In this document: in pieces, positions 9,320-22,034 of the stretch
Position numbering within the stretch: the first letter of the stretch is position 1
Layout of the letters: each line of letters opens with the position of its first letter
From: Bifidobacterium callimiconis
GTDB lineage: Bacteria > Actinomycetota > Actinomycetes > Actinomycetales > Bifidobacteriaceae
Length of the DNA stretch: 64,000 bases
Direction: 5' to 3'
Assembly: GCF_003952005.1 (NCBI RefSeq)
Contig: NZ_QXGJ01000001.1
Span: 62,001-126,000, forward strand
Notes under the pieces: model-generated
Databases searched by the model: none
Told to the model about the DNA's origin: nothing
What the model saw: the letters and a program-made list of their open reading frames with translations, nothing else
Translations under genes and position numbers: made by a program

Positions 9320-9707
9320 ATCACTCCTCGGAAGTTCAACTTATTGAAATGCTGGTTCAAAGATTAGCACGAGGGAGGTAAAGGAAACGCACGGGTTCGG
9401 AATATGGACGTTGCAAACGTGGTCATATGAAATCATGAGTTCAATATTGAATTTACATAAGCTGTAAAAAGAATGAAAACCTTGAAAAGCAATGGTGACA
9501 ACGTTTGTATTGATATATAAATGCAAGATTTTGATTAACAACTATGAAAAAATGATGACAACAACGTATGTAAATTGAACTCTCAAGTGAATGACTACAT
9601 TATGTGACAAAACATGAATGCAAGTAGATTCCCCGCGATTGCACTATACGTGCGTATATCCATCCTCTCGGAGAGAGGGATCCGACATGGGCCGGAGTCT
9701 CGACGGT
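9320..9707. other. AT-rich intergenic region with TTCAA/TTGAA palindromes
   Basis: This 388-base gap has no convincing gene and is far more AT-rich than its surroundings. It contains inverted repeats of one half-site: TTCAA-CTTA-TTGAA (9335-9348), a perfect TTCAATATTGAA (9440-9451), and TTGA-ACTC-TCAA (9576-9587). It also has two loosely repeated TGACAAC...GTATTGA-like stretches near 9494 and 9557. These are plausible operators for the HTH-aminotransferase next door. Confidence 0.6.
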
Positions 9708-10544
9708 CTAGTTCAATTTACTTTCGATCCATTGCGCAACGCCGTCCTCATTGTTGGACGGGCAAATCTCGTCGGCAATGTTCAATACTTGTGGCACGGC
9801 ATTGGCGACGGCGACTCCCCTACCGGCTCGTTGCAGCATGGTGATGTCGATAAGATCGTCGCCGAACGTTGCGGTGGAGTTCAATGGGATCTCAAACTTG
9901 GCGCACAGCAGATCCAACGCATGGCTCTTGTTGGCCAGCGGATTCATGAGCATCCACATCACGCCTTCGCTGATGCTGACATCGAAGTCAGGAGGAATCA
10001 TTGTGCGCAGTCGATCCCATTGTTCCGGCTTCGGTAGGATGATGATCTTGTCGGCGGTGCCTTCGGGTACATCGGTGAAGTCGGTGTACCGGAACGTCTG
10101 TGTTTTCCAGAGTTCACGAACATCGAAGTTAGTGTATCGGATATCGTTCATTACGATGCCGATACGAATGCCGGGAAACTCCTCCAGCAGGAATCGGCAG
10201 ACCTCGCAGGCCCGTCGTGAGGAGAAACCGAGTCGGAGCAGATGTCCGTCGTCGGGAACGGCGCCGGTGGTGAGCATGTCATAGTCGGATCGTGTCGGAT
10301 CAAGGTCGATGAGCGCGCCGTTGAGATAGGCGCAGGCGTCGACGGGGAGACGATCGACAAGTTCGAGTGCGGTGCTGACTGGTCGTGCCGTTGCCACGGC
10401 GAACCGCACTCCCCTATCGTGCATGCGGTTGATCGCGTCGATGGTCCGTTGCGTGATGAATCGTCCTTCGAATGTGTCGGAATCATGCAGCAACGTGCCG
10501 TCGAGGTCGGCGACGATCAGGCGGGGAGTTTCGAGGTCGGTCAT
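9708..10544 (-). CDS. Cof-type HAD-superfamily phosphatase
   Basis: This 278-aa hydrolase has all HAD motifs: the nucleophile motif DLDGTLL (about 13-19), motif II in VATARP (about 54-59), a motif III lysine in DKIIILPK, and GDDLIDITML (about 228-237) with C-terminal GVAVANAVPQV. The C2-type cap between motifs II and III fits the Cof/SupH subfamily, which dephosphorylates sugar phosphates, FMN and related small molecules. Substrate is unknown. It stands downstream of secG on the minus strand, separated by a terminator. Confidence 0.9.
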   Translation of the reverse strand: MTDLETPRLIVADLDGTLLHDSDTFEGRFITQRTIDAINRMHDRGVRFAVATARPVSTALELVDRLPVDACAYLNGALIDLDPTRSDYDMLTTGAVPDDGHLLRLGFSSRRACEVCRFLLEEFPGIRIGIVMNDIRYTNFDVRELWKTQTFRYTDFTDVPEGTADKIIILPKPEQWDRLRTMIPPDFDVSISEGVMWMLMNPLANKSHALDLLCAKFEIPLNSTATFGDDLIDITMLQRAGRGVAVANAVPQVLNIADEICPSNNEDGVAQWIESKLN

Positions 10545-10622
10545 GACAGCGGGTTCTCCTTATGACAAGCTGACTGGCGTTTTCCGGAACCGGGCCCGTA
10601 TGGGATAACGGACAAATGACAA

Positions 10623-10649
10623 GGCCCGCGGCAAGATCAGCCACGGGCC
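10623..10649 (-). terminator. Terminator after secG
   Basis: GGCCCGCGGC (10623-10632) and GCCACGGGCC (10640-10649) form a 10-bp stem with one mismatch and a 7-base loop. It lies 20 bases past the secG stop. Read on the minus strand it is followed by CTTGTCATTT. Confidence 0.65.
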
Positions 10650-10669
10650 CTGAAACGATATGAATGGGA

Positions 10670-10918
10670 TCAGATGAGACCGTACTTGGCCATGAGTCCC
10701 AGCGCAATGATGATAGCCACCCAGATCAGAGCGACGATAACGGTAAGACGGTTCAGGTTCTTTTCCGCCACACCGGAAGTGCCGGCGTTCGCGGTCAGGC
10801 CGCCGCCGAACATGTCGGACAGGCCGCCGCCCTTGCCCTTGTGCATAAGGATCAGCAGGGTCAGCAGAATGCTGGCCAGCACGACGATGATTTCAAGAAC
10901 GATCTTGACAATGGCCAC
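10670..10918 (-). CDS. secG: Preprotein translocase subunit SecG
   Basis: This 82-aa membrane protein has the SecG pattern: a first transmembrane helix (about 5-25), the conserved cytoplasmic loop HKGKGGGLSDMFGGG (about 26-40), and a second transmembrane helix (about 57-77). SecG assists SecYEA-driven protein export. It is the last gene after pgk and tpiA, a common actinobacterial order. Length is normal. Confidence 0.95.
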   Translation of the reverse strand: MAIVKIVLEIIVVLASILLTLLILMHKGKGGGLSDMFGGGLTANAGTSGVAEKNLNRLTVIVALIWVAIIIALGLMAKYGLI

Positions 10919-11007
10919 GGTTACCTCCGAATTACGACTCTTAGCAAGGATACCCCACGTATGGGATAAATGCCGATGTTTTGCAGGAAAAACTGACGGG
11001 AATCCGG

Positions 11008-11808
11008 TTAGCGACGGTTTCGTGCGGCCTTGGCCGTCAGACGTGCGATCGTTGCGAACTCGTCGGCATCGAGAGAAGCACCTCCGACGAGGAATCCGTC
11101 GATGTCACGTCCCTCCTGCATGAGCTGGGTGGCGTTCGAGGCGTTCACGGATCCGCCGTAGAGAATACGGACCTTGTCCGATACCCCTTCGCCATACACT
11201 TCTCCCAGATGGGATCGGATGGCGGCCGCGGCCTGCTGCGCCGATTCGGGTGTGGCCACCATGCCGGTGCCGATGGCCCAGACGGGTTCGTATGCAATGA
11301 GCATGCGCTCCGCCTCCTTATCGGAAAGGTCACGGATCACATCCTGTACCTGGCCGACGGCGAATTCCAGTTCGATGCCCTGTCGACGTTCCTCGAAGCT
11401 TTCGCCCACGCAGAGGATGGGACGCATGCCGGCCGCCAGCACGGCACGTACCTGATCGACGATGTTCGCGTCATCCTCAGGATGGTATTTGCGGCGTTCG
11501 GAGTGACCGACCAGTACATAACTGCAGCCGAGGCGGGCGAGCATGTCGGCCGAGACGTCACCGGTGAACGCGCCCTGATTGGTCACCGACACGGCCTGTG
11601 CGCCGTAGGTGAGTTTGAGACGGTCCGCGTCGATGAGCACTTGGACGCTGCGGATTGAGGTGAACGGCGGCATAAGCGTCACTTCGCAGCGTTTGAAGTC
11701 GAAGTTGGCGTCACGGAGTGTCCACGCCAGTTTCTGTACGAAATATGTGGCTTCGAGATGGTCGAAGTTCATCTTCCAGTTGCCGGCCACCACCGGTGTG
11801 CGTGCCAT
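11008..11808 (-). CDS. tpiA: Triosephosphate isomerase
   Basis: This 266-aa TIM-barrel enzyme interconverts dihydroxyacetone phosphate and glyceraldehyde-3-phosphate. The catalytic lysine is in NWKMN (about 11-15), the catalytic histidine in VGHSERR (about 100-106), and the catalytic glutamate in YEPVWAIGTG (about 171-180); the phosphate-binding GGSVNASN and GGASL loops follow. It lies between pgk and secG on the same strand, with a hairpin between it and pgk. Confidence 0.97.
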   Translation of the reverse strand: MARTPVVAGNWKMNFDHLEATYFVQKLAWTLRDANFDFKRCEVTLMPPFTSIRSVQVLIDADRLKLTYGAQAVSVTNQGAFTGDVSADMLARLGCSYVLVGHSERRKYHPEDDANIVDQVRAVLAAGMRPILCVGESFEERRQGIELEFAVGQVQDVIRDLSDKEAERMLIAYEPVWAIGTGMVATPESAQQAAAAIRSHLGEVYGEGVSDKVRILYGGSVNASNATQLMQEGRDIDGFLVGGASLDADEFATIARLTAKAARNRR

Positions 11809-11913
11809 GATGCTCCTTGTTGCTGCGCGGGACCGATGCCGATCGAATGCCTGATCGACGGAAACGCGATGTTGATGTTGGATTGGGACTGATATCGGCT
11901 CGATGACATGCAG

Positions 11914-11965
11914 ACTCCCCGACAGTCCGCACGCGCGCGGCGGCGCAGACGGACTGCCGGGGAGT
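11914..11965 (-). terminator. pgk-tpiA intergenic hairpin
   Basis: ACTCCCCG (11914-11921) pairs with CGGGGAGT (11958-11965), and the stem extends inwards through CAGTCCG/CGGACTG. This is a long GC-rich stem between pgk and tpiA, probably causing partial termination or transcript processing. Confidence 0.6.
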
Positions 11966-11981
11966 CAGCAGAAAGGCGAAA

Positions 11982-13190
11982 CTACTCGAGAACGCTCAGG
12001 CCCGGCAGCTCCTTGCCCTCGAGGAACTCGAGGGAGGCACCACCACCGGTGGAGATGTGCGAGAAGCCATCCTCCGGGAAGCCGAGGTTACGCACGGCGG
12101 CTGCGGAGTCGCCACCGCCGACGATGGTGAACGCACCCGCGTGGGTGGCGTCGACCAGAGCTTCGGCCACGGCCTTGGTGCCTTCGGCGAAGGTCGGGAT
12201 CTCGAACACGCCCATCGGGCCGTTCCACACGACGGTCTTGGAGTCGACGATCTTGTCGTGGAACAGCTTACGGGTCTCCGGACCGATGTCCAGGCCCTCC
12301 TCGTCGGACGGAATGGCGTCGGCCTTGACGACCTTGGGGTCGATGACCGCGTCATCGCCGGCCGGGAAGCCGGGGTTCACGACGATGTCGATCGGCAGCA
12401 GGAGCTCGACGCCGTTCTTCTTGGCGGTCTCCATGTAGCCCTTGACGGTTTCGATGTTGCTCTCGTCGAGCAGGGAGTTGCCGACCTCGTAGCCGAGGGC
12501 CTTGAGGAAGGTGTAGGCCATGCCGCCGCCGATGATGAGGCGGTCGACCTTGCCCAGAAGGTTGGAGATGACGCCGAGCTTATCGGCGACCTTGGCGCCG
12601 CCGAGCACGGCGGTCAGCGGACGATCAGGGTTCTCGGTGGCCTTGGACAGTGCGGTGACTTCCTTCTCGACCAGCAGGCCTGCGGCGGCCGGCAGATCGG
12701 CGGCAACGTCGTAGTTGGAGCCCTGAGCGCGGTGCACCACGCCGAAGCCGTCGGAGACGAAGACGTCGCCCAGAGCGGCGATCTTCTTGGCGTACGGGGC
12801 ACGCACCTCGGGATCCTTGCTGGTCTCCTCCGGGTTGAAGCGGACGTTCTCCAGCAGCACCACGTCGCCATCGTGCATGGCAGCGACCTTGGCCTGAGCG
12901 TCCTCACCGTAGGTGTCCTTGGCCAGCGGCACGCTGATGCCCAGCAGCTCGCCGAGGCGGGCAGCCACGGGGGCGAGGCTCAGCTCGGGGACGACCTTGC
13001 CCTTCGGACGGCCGAGGTGGGCCATCAGAATGACCTTGGCACCCTGCTCGCGCAGGTTCTTGATGGTCGGCAGGGCTGCCTTGATACGGCCATCGTCGGT
13101 AATGGTCGTGCCATCAAGCGGAACGTTGAAATCAGCACGCACCAGAACGCGCTTGCCCTGAAGATTTCCTAGATCCTTGAGAGTTTTCAT
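11982..13190 (-). CDS. pgk: Phosphoglycerate kinase
   Basis: This 402-aa two-domain glycolytic enzyme makes ATP from 1,3-bisphosphoglycerate. Recognisable parts are [10 protein letters not shown] (substrate loop), MAHLGRPKG, the hinge-region [24 protein letters not shown], and the C-terminal GGGDSAAAV nucleotide loop with [13 protein letters not shown]. The frame is open to 13244, but 13190 is preferred: AAAGGA precedes it and the product begins [14 protein letters not shown], as in the family. A terminator separates it from whiA, so it probably has its own promoter. Codon bias suggests high expression. Confidence 0.97.
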   Translation of the reverse strand: MKTLKDLGNLQGKRVLVRADFNVPLDGTTITDDGRIKAALPTIKNLREQGAKVILMAHLGRPKGKVVPELSLAPVAARLGELLGISVPLAKDTYGEDAQAKVAAMHDGDVVLLENVRFNPEETSKDPEVRAPYAKKIAALGDVFVSDGFGVVHRAQGSNYDVAADLPAAAGLLVEKEVTALSKATENPDRPLTAVLGGAKVADKLGVISNLLGKVDRLIIGGGMAYTFLKALGYEVGNSLLDESNIETVKGYMETAKKNGVELLLPIDIVVNPGFPAGDDAVIDPKVVKADAIPSDEEGLDIGPETRKLFHDKIVDSKTVVWNGPMGVFEIPTFAEGTKAVAEALVDATHAGAFTIVGGGDSAAAVRNLGFPEDGFSHISTGGGASLEFLEGKELPGLSVLE

Positions 13191-13346
13191 TGATATCCTT
13201 TCCTGCTGCGGCGCGGACAAAACAATCCGCATGTGCTGCGCCATTAAGGAATCTTACCGTGCCAGAGGGAAAAAACCTATTAACGCGGCGCCTGATGTCG
13301 CGTATTCACGGATTTCGGGAGTGGCGCGAAAATCCATGCAAACGAA

Positions 13347-13385
13347 AACGGGTGCCGTTCCGGACCATGCCGGACGACACCCGTT
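13347..13385 (-). terminator. Terminator after whiA
   Basis: AACGGGTG (13347-13354) pairs with CACCCGTT (13378-13385), with an inner TTCCGG/CCGGAC stem. Read on the minus strand the stem is followed by TTCGTTTGC, giving a T-rich tail. It lies between whiA and pgk. Confidence 0.75.
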
Positions 13386-13462
13386 GACGACTGAGCGAAC
13401 GCATGGCCTGGTGACTCACATGATTCATATGGTCATCGGCCTGTTCAAGCGAGAATGGCGTA

Positions 13463-14425
13463 TCACTCCTGTTCGGCGGCCGCGGCGGCGGCCCGCTGCT
13501 TCTCCACCTTGTTGGCGAGCTGCAGGAGACGACGAATACGGCCTGCGATCGCGTCCTTAGTCACGGGCGGATCCGCGAGACGACCGAGCTCCTCGAGGCT
13601 GGCGTCACGATGGTCAAGACGAAGCTGCCCGGCGGCACGCAGATTTTCGGGGACGTCGTCGCCCAGGATCTTGAACGCCTTCTGCACCTTTTCACTGGCC
13701 TCGACGGCGGCCTTGGCGCTACGCCTCATGTTCGCGTCGTCGAAGTTTGCCAGACGGTTCGCCTTGCCGCGGTATTCGCCGTCGTTGCGCTTGCCGCTCC
13801 ATTCACGGGCCGTGCGCGTGGCTCCCATCAGGGTGAGCATGCGCTCGATCACGTCGGGGTCGCGCAGCGTCACACGTTCGGAGCTACGCACCTGACGTGC
13901 CTTGGCGGTGATGCCAAGACGTCGTGCCGCACCGACGAGAGCCAGGGCGGCTTCCGAACCCGGGCAGACGATCTCGAGATAGCTGGCCTTGCCAGGGTCG
14001 GACAGTTCGCCGTGCGCAAGGAACGCACCGCGCCATGCGGCCTTGATCTGGGCGATGTTGCCGGAGACGATCTCCGCGGGCAGGCCGCGGACGGGACGCT
14101 TGCGACGATCGAGAAGACCGGACTGCAATGCCAGAGCGCCACCGGCCTTGAGCACGCGCACCGAGTATCGTTCGACGGTGCCGGTGGGGGTCTTGCGGGC
14201 CACCTTGATCAGATCGGCCTCATGTCCGTAGACTTCCTGAATGGTACGCTGAAGCCACTGGGCTGCATCCAGTGAATCAAACTGGCTTTCGACGACGATG
14301 TGACGTTGGATGAGGTGCAAGCCGCCTCCGAAACGGATCATCGCAGCCGCTTGCGCCTTCTTGGCGGCAGGCAGTTCGTCATCGATTGCGGCCAGTTCGC
14401 TTTTGACTTCATCAACCAGAGCCAA
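13463..14425 (-). CDS. whiA: DNA-binding protein WhiA
   Basis: This 320-aa WhiA (DUF199 family) has an N-terminal LAGLIDADG-homing-endonuclease-like fold without nuclease function and a C-terminal helix-turn-helix (about 265-305, [20 protein letters not shown]). In Actinobacteria WhiA is a transcription factor linked to cell division and septation. It follows rapZ on the same strand, the common conserved pairing. The C terminus is an Ala/Glu-rich tail. An AGGAGG sequence precedes the ATG. Confidence 0.95.
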   Translation of the reverse strand: MALVDEVKSELAAIDDELPAAKKAQAAAMIRFGGGLHLIQRHIVVESQFDSLDAAQWLQRTIQEVYGHEADLIKVARKTPTGTVERYSVRVLKAGGALALQSGLLDRRKRPVRGLPAEIVSGNIAQIKAAWRGAFLAHGELSDPGKASYLEIVCPGSEAALALVGAARRLGITAKARQVRSSERVTLRDPDVIERMLTLMGATRTAREWSGKRNDGEYRGKANRLANFDDANMRRSAKAAVEASEKVQKAFKILGDDVPENLRAAGQLRLDHRDASLEELGRLADPPVTKDAIAGRIRRLLQLANKVEKQRAAAAAAEQE

Positions 14426-14594
14426 GAGCTAACCTCCTTTAAATTGTACAGCTTCAATGGGGGTGTCGATCGAGTATCGCCGTTCGGGCTGTCGTATGCA
14501 CCGATCTTCTGTGTTACAGAATCAGGTGGACAAAAACGGTGTTCGTACCGTTCCTCATCCAAAGGTTTTCAGGATGTGAGATAACGGGGAGAAT

Positions 14595-14617
14595 CCGACC
14601 CGGCGGGACCGGGTCGG
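14595..14617 (-). terminator. rapZ-whiA intergenic hairpin
   Basis: CCGACCCGG (14595-14603) and CCGGGTCGG (14609-14617) form a perfect 9-bp stem with a 5-base loop directly after rapZ. No clear T-run follows. Confidence 0.5.
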
Positions 14618-14628
14618 GGGGATCGGAG

Positions 14629-15537
14629 TCAGTGGTGTTTCTTCAGCTCTCGTGCCGAGACGGTGACGTTGAGTCCCTTGGCGCTCAGACGCTTCGCCAG
14701 CGCCCGGCTCATGGCCACGGAACGGTGCTGGCCGCCAGTGCATCCGATGGCGATGGTCACGAAGTGCTTGTCCTCCCGCGAATATCCGGCGATGGCGGTG
14801 AGGATGGCGTCGGTGTAGGAGTCAAGGAACTTTGTGGCACCGTCGCTGGAGAGCACATAGTCGCTCACTGCCTTGTCGTTGCCGGTGAGTTCACGCAATT
14901 GGGGAACCCAGAATGGGTTGGGCAGAAATCGTACATCGGCGACGAAGTCGGCATCCAGCGGGATTCCGTATTTGAATCCGAAACTGAAGATGTGGACGGC
15001 CACGGTCTGCGGTCCCTTGCCGAGCAATGCGTCGTAGAGTTTGGTGGACAGCTGGTGGATGCTCAGCGTGGAGGTGTCGATGACGATGTCGGCACGCTCC
15101 TTGAGGTTCTCCAGAAGTGCGCGCTCCTCTTCGATACCGTCGATCAGACGACGACCGTGCTGCAGCGGATGGGGGCGGCGGACGGACTCGTAGCGTTGGA
15201 TGAGCACGTCGTCGGCCGCATCCAGGAACAGGATGCGGCATTTGACGCCCAGATCGTCCAGATGGCTGAGCACCTGGGCGAGATCGTCGAAGTAGGATCG
15301 GGACCTCACGTCGATGACCGCGGCGAGCTTGTGCACCTTGGAACCCGATGAGGTCATCATGTCGACGAGCGGGACCAGCAGGTTCGGCGGCAGATTGTCG
15401 ACCACGTACCAGCCCATGTCCTCCACGCTGTCAGCCGCACGGGAACGGCCTGCACCGGACATGCCGGTGATCAGCAGCACCTCAAACGAATCGGCGGGCT
15501 GCGGGCGTTCTTCCTCGTTTACTTCGGCACCGTTCAT
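14629..15537 (-). CDS. rapZ: RapZ/YvcJ-family nucleotide-binding protein
   Basis: This 302-aa P-loop protein starts with the nucleotide motif GMSGAGRSRA (about 25-34), where arginine replaces the usual Walker lysine; I recall the same replacement in other actinobacterial members. Other family marks are YVVDNLPPNLL, the Walker B-like FLDAADDVLIQRY, RRPHPL, and the C-terminal GCTGGQHRSVAMSRAL. In E. coli RapZ controls GlmZ RNA and amino-sugar synthesis, while Gram-positive YvcJ roles are less clear. Its last codons are followed by whiA, and its start overlaps the end of aroE by one base, so it is translationally coupled. Confidence 0.93.
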   Translation of the reverse strand: MNGAEVNEEERPQPADSFEVLLITGMSGAGRSRAADSVEDMGWYVVDNLPPNLLVPLVDMMTSSGSKVHKLAAVIDVRSRSYFDDLAQVLSHLDDLGVKCRILFLDAADDVLIQRYESVRRPHPLQHGRRLIDGIEEERALLENLKERADIVIDTSTLSIHQLSTKLYDALLGKGPQTVAVHIFSFGFKYGIPLDADFVADVRFLPNPFWVPQLRELTGNDKAVSDYVLSSDGATKFLDSYTDAILTAIAGYSREDKHFVTIAIGCTGGQHRSVAMSRALAKRLSAKGLNVTVSARELKKHH

Positions 15538-16430
15538 TACAGCACTTCCTCCAATGCGTGACGGATGGTCGAATCAAGATTGGCCGGCAGGGCGTCGAAA
15601 TCGGTGCCGGTCATGTAGGCGATCTGTGGAATGGCCTGGTACAGGAGCATTTCCTCGCCGCCGAGCGCAATGCCGCCGAGACGACGCCAGGCGGACATCA
15701 GTGCGGTGGGACGGGGATCATAGACGACGTCGAGCAGTGTGCCGCGTACGCTGCCGGGACGGAGCGAGGCCAGGCCGGCAGCGGTGGAGTCCGCGGCGTG
15801 CGACGGTAATGTGCTGACGACGATCTGCTCGCCACCGACGATCTCCGGAATCTGTCCGAGGGCGATCACGTCGACGCTCATGCCGAACGTCTGCGCCAGA
15901 GGTGCCAGAGCGTGCGCCTTGTCCGGATGACGTGCCGCGATGGTCACATGCTGGATCTGCAATGTGGAGAACGCGGCGATCGCGGACGTGGCGGTCGAGC
16001 CGCTGCCGATGACCAGTCCCTTGCCGCGGATATCGTCGGGAACCTCCCCGCCGTCGCGTTTCATCGCATTGGTGATGGCGAGATTGATGCCGGCCACGTC
16101 GGTGTTGTACAGCTTGATGTCGGGGCCGCTCGCCTCGGGACGCCAGCGGAAGATGGCGGTGTTCGCCACGCCGAGCTTCTCGGCCCAACGGTTGCTGGGC
16201 TCGCCCATCGGCATGATCGCCTTCTTCAACGGCATGGTCAGGCTCAGACCGCTCCACCGGGGATCAAGCTCGCCGATGAAATCCCCCAGCGTATGCTCGT
16301 CCACCTCATGACTGTCGTAGAACCAGCCGTCCAATCCCATCGCCCTATAGGCGGTGTTGTGAATGATCGGGGACAGGGAATGCGATATGGGCTTGCCCAA
16401 CACGGCCGCGCGGTGCCTGATTTCTGTCAT
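15537..16430 (-). CDS. aroE: Shikimate dehydrogenase
   Basis: This 297-aa protein has the shikimate-binding segment PISHSLSPIIHN (about 14-25), the catalytic-lysine region LTMPLKKAIMP, and a Rossmann NADP loop GSGSTATSA with the following NADP-specific arginine region. It would reduce 3-dehydroshikimate to shikimate in aromatic amino-acid synthesis. Its presence between uvrC and rapZ is notable, because rapZ and uvrC are often direct neighbours in Actinobacteria. Some AroE homologues are quinate/shikimate paralogues, so exact substrate is not certain. Confidence 0.9.
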   Translation of the reverse strand: MTEIRHRAAVLGKPISHSLSPIIHNTAYRAMGLDGWFYDSHEVDEHTLGDFIGELDPRWSGLSLTMPLKKAIMPMGEPSNRWAEKLGVANTAIFRWRPEASGPDIKLYNTDVAGINLAITNAMKRDGGEVPDDIRGKGLVIGSGSTATSAIAAFSTLQIQHVTIAARHPDKAHALAPLAQTFGMSVDVIALGQIPEIVGGEQIVVSTLPSHAADSTAAGLASLRPGSVRGTLLDVVYDPRPTALMSAWRRLGGIALGGEEMLLYQAIPQIAYMTGTDFDALPANLDSTIRHALEEVL

Positions 16431-16512
16431 CGAATGCTCCTTGCTCTCTGGGTCTCATGCTAGCCCATGGAACCGATTATCCATGGATGATTGTAGATGC
16501 GTCCGTATGACG

Positions 16513-18846
16513 TCATGATGACGTTCGACCATGTTCGTCGGCATGCAGGGCGTCGTAGATGGCCTGAGCCTTCTTCGTTCCGATGCCGGGAACCTCCATC
16601 AGATCCTCGACGCTCGCTCCGCGCATCGTTTTGACCGAACCGAACCGTTGCAGCAGTTTCTTCTGATAATTCAATCCGATGCCGGGAATCGCGTCCAATG
16701 CCGAACGCAGACCGCCCTTCGTTCGCGCCTCACGATGATAGGTGATGGCGAACCGGTGCGATTCGTCACGCACGCGCTGCAGCAGATACATGCCCTCGGA
16801 CTGTCGTTTGAGAATGACCGGATAGTCGTCATCCGGCACCCAGACCTCCTCCAGACGCTTCGCTAGACCGCACAACGCCACATCATCCACGCCGCAGTCC
16901 GCCATGGCACGGGCGGCGGCCGCCACCTGCGGTTGACCGCCGTCGACCACGATGAGGTTCGGCTTGTATGCGAAATGCCGACGATCCGTGTTCTGCTGCA
17001 CGACCGCATCCGACGGCGAGTCCGCCGCGGATCGTGCGTCGGCGGCACGGTCATTCATGGACGAGGCGACGCGACGCTCATTGTCCATGCTCTCGCCGGA
17101 ATCTCCCGCGATGTTGCCATGACGGAACCGGCGGGTCAGCGTCTCGTACAGGGCCGTGGTGTCGTCCACCGCTCCCCTGCCGTCCTTGCCGCGAATGGCG
17201 AACCGCCGATATTCTGATTTCTTGGCGACACCGTCCTCGAACACCACCATCGACGCGACCTGATAGATGCCGCCGACCGTATTCGAAATGTCGTAGCATT
17301 CGATGCGCAACGGAGCCTGCTTCAACCCCAATGCCCGGGCCACGTCGTTCATGGCCTCGGTGCGGGTGCCCACATCCTTGATTCGGCTCATCTTGCTGCG
17401 CTGCAACGACTGCTTCGCGTTCGCCGTGGCCCGGTCCATCAGCTCCCTTTTCTCGCCGCGCGATGCGACGCGAATGGTGACCACGGAACCACGGAGACCG
17501 GAAAGCCACCGTTCCAATTCCTCACGACGGGACGGTTCGACCGGCACGATAACCTCCCGCGGCACCGGCGCGATCGGCGCCAACAGATCGGCGCGCCCGG
17601 TCAGTTCCTGACGGGAATTACGCGAACGCGTGGCCTGAGCGCGGGCCGACGCATCCACAGCGGTCACACGCTGCGTGGGACCGATCGCATCGCGACTGCG
17701 CGACACCGCGACCGCGCCTGCCGACGAGACAGGCGCCATAAGCTCCGTCGATTCTCCTGCCACATCGGCATACACCTGCGTGATCAGATCGGCGATCAGA
17801 TCGGCGTCATCCACGTCCTCCACGCGTTCCACACTCCAGCTACGCTCGCCGCGAATGGCGCCGGACCGTACGAAGAACGCGTGCACACTGGCTTCGAGCT
17901 CATCCGCATCATAGCCGAACACATCCGCATCCACATCGGAGTCGAACGCCACCGCATTGCGCTGCAGTACCGTGTTGAGCATCGTGATCTCGTCACGGAG
18001 CCTGGCGGCCCGCTCAAACTCCAGTTCGGCGCTTGCGGCCTTCATCTCCGCGGTGAGTTGGGCGACGTACGATTTGCCGAGACGCCCGGTCATGACGCCG
18101 ACGAGGCGCTCGCACATGAGCCGGTGTTCGTCGGCGCCGACGCGTCCCACGCATGGCGCCGAGCATTTGCCGATCGACGCGAGCAGGCAGGGGCGGTTCG
18201 TCAGACGGGCCTTGCGGAACGCGCTGTCCGTGCAGGTGCGGACAGGGAAGCTTTTGAGCAGTAGGTCAAGCGACTGCCGGACCTCCCATACCTTCGCGTA
18301 CGGCCCGAAGTATCGGGTGCCGCGACGGTTGCGGCTGCGGGTGATCCAGACGCGGGGATACTCGTCTCCGACCGACAGTGCCAGATACGGATAGGTCTTG
18401 TCGTCGCGGAACACCACGTTGAATCGTGGATCGAATTCCTTGATCCACGTGTATTCGAGGGTCAGGGCCTCGAGCTCGGTGCCCACCACCGTCCATTCGA
18501 GGCTGCGGGCGGTGAGCACCATCGTCTGGGTGCGCGGATGCAGTTGGCACAGCGGCTGAAAGTAGTTCGTCAGACGGTTGCGCAGGTTCTTCGCCTTGCC
18601 GACGTAGATCACGCGGCCTTCGCCGTCACGCCACTTATAGACGCCCGGCTGCGTGGGAATGTCGCCGGTTTTCGGGCGGAACAGGTCACGGGAGTCCCCG
18701 AGCAGCGGGGCTCCGTTGACGTTGACCGCGGAGTCGGTGACATCGCCGGGATCGTTCATGGCCGTGCTCTCCTGTTGACGCTGTAGTTGTTCGGCGGCCT
18801 TGCGCCATGTGCCGGGCGCGTGTCGTTCGATCATTCCCGACGGCAT
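16513..18846 (-). CDS. uvrC: Excinuclease ABC subunit C
   Basis: UvrC makes both incisions in nucleotide excision repair with UvrAB. The order is a GIY-YIG domain (PGVYKWRDGEGRVIYVGKAK), a cysteine-containing region (CLLASIGKCSAPC), a UVR motif (SAELEFERAARLRDEI), the RNase H-like endonuclease part (IECYDISNTVGG; LIVVDGGQPQVAAA) and tandem helix-hairpin-helix motifs at the end. At 777 aa it is longer than the usual ~600-700 aa, through two low-complexity insertions (about residues 365-415 and 590-645). Start 18846 uses GAGGTG overlapping the uvrA end; ATG at residue 30, behind AGGAG, is a real alternative. Confidence 0.96.
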   Translation of the reverse strand: MPSGMIERHAPGTWRKAAEQLQRQQESTAMNDPGDVTDSAVNVNGAPLLGDSRDLFRPKTGDIPTQPGVYKWRDGEGRVIYVGKAKNLRNRLTNYFQPLCQLHPRTQTMVLTARSLEWTVVGTELEALTLEYTWIKEFDPRFNVVFRDDKTYPYLALSVGDEYPRVWITRSRNRRGTRYFGPYAKVWEVRQSLDLLLKSFPVRTCTDSAFRKARLTNRPCLLASIGKCSAPCVGRVGADEHRLMCERLVGVMTGRLGKSYVAQLTAEMKAASAELEFERAARLRDEITMLNTVLQRNAVAFDSDVDADVFGYDADELEASVHAFFVRSGAIRGERSWSVERVEDVDDADLIADLITQVYADVAGESTELMAPVSSAGAVAVSRSRDAIGPTQRVTAVDASARAQATRSRNSRQELTGRADLLAPIAPVPREVIVPVEPSRREELERWLSGLRGSVVTIRVASRGEKRELMDRATANAKQSLQRSKMSRIKDVGTRTEAMNDVARALGLKQAPLRIECYDISNTVGGIYQVASMVVFEDGVAKKSEYRRFAIRGKDGRGAVDDTTALYETLTRRFRHGNIAGDSGESMDNERRVASSMNDRAADARSAADSPSDAVVQQNTDRRHFAYKPNLIVVDGGQPQVAAAARAMADCGVDDVALCGLAKRLEEVWVPDDDYPVILKRQSEGMYLLQRVRDESHRFAITYHREARTKGGLRSALDAIPGIGLNYQKKLLQRFGSVKTMRGASVEDLMEVPGIGTKKAQAIYDALHADEHGRTSS

Positions 18847-18849
18847 GCG

Positions 18850-21816
<2,967 letters not shown>

Positions 21817-22034
21817 TCCTGTGCCTCGCTGTCCTCATCCCCCCGTAGAAGTCCCCTTCGTGCGGGATTGCCATGCCGTGATGTTTTCCGGACTCAAGGA
21901 TAGCGCAATTCACCCCTTGTTTCGAACGACTGTTCGACATCGGCGAAGATGTCCAAAATGCGGTCCAGTATACGGACAATATTTCGCGATGCGACCTTTT
22001 TGCCGTCATGTAGATGAATTTTCCCTAAATGGCA

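Noticed and set aside
9320..9707. tRNA or small structured RNA gene in the AT-rich gap
   Set aside because: No cloverleaf or clear promoter-terminator pair was found; the palindromes fit operators better.
13191..13244. N-terminal extension of phosphoglycerate kinase
   Set aside because: The family start and a ribosome-binding site fit 13190; the upstream codons look like leader sequence.
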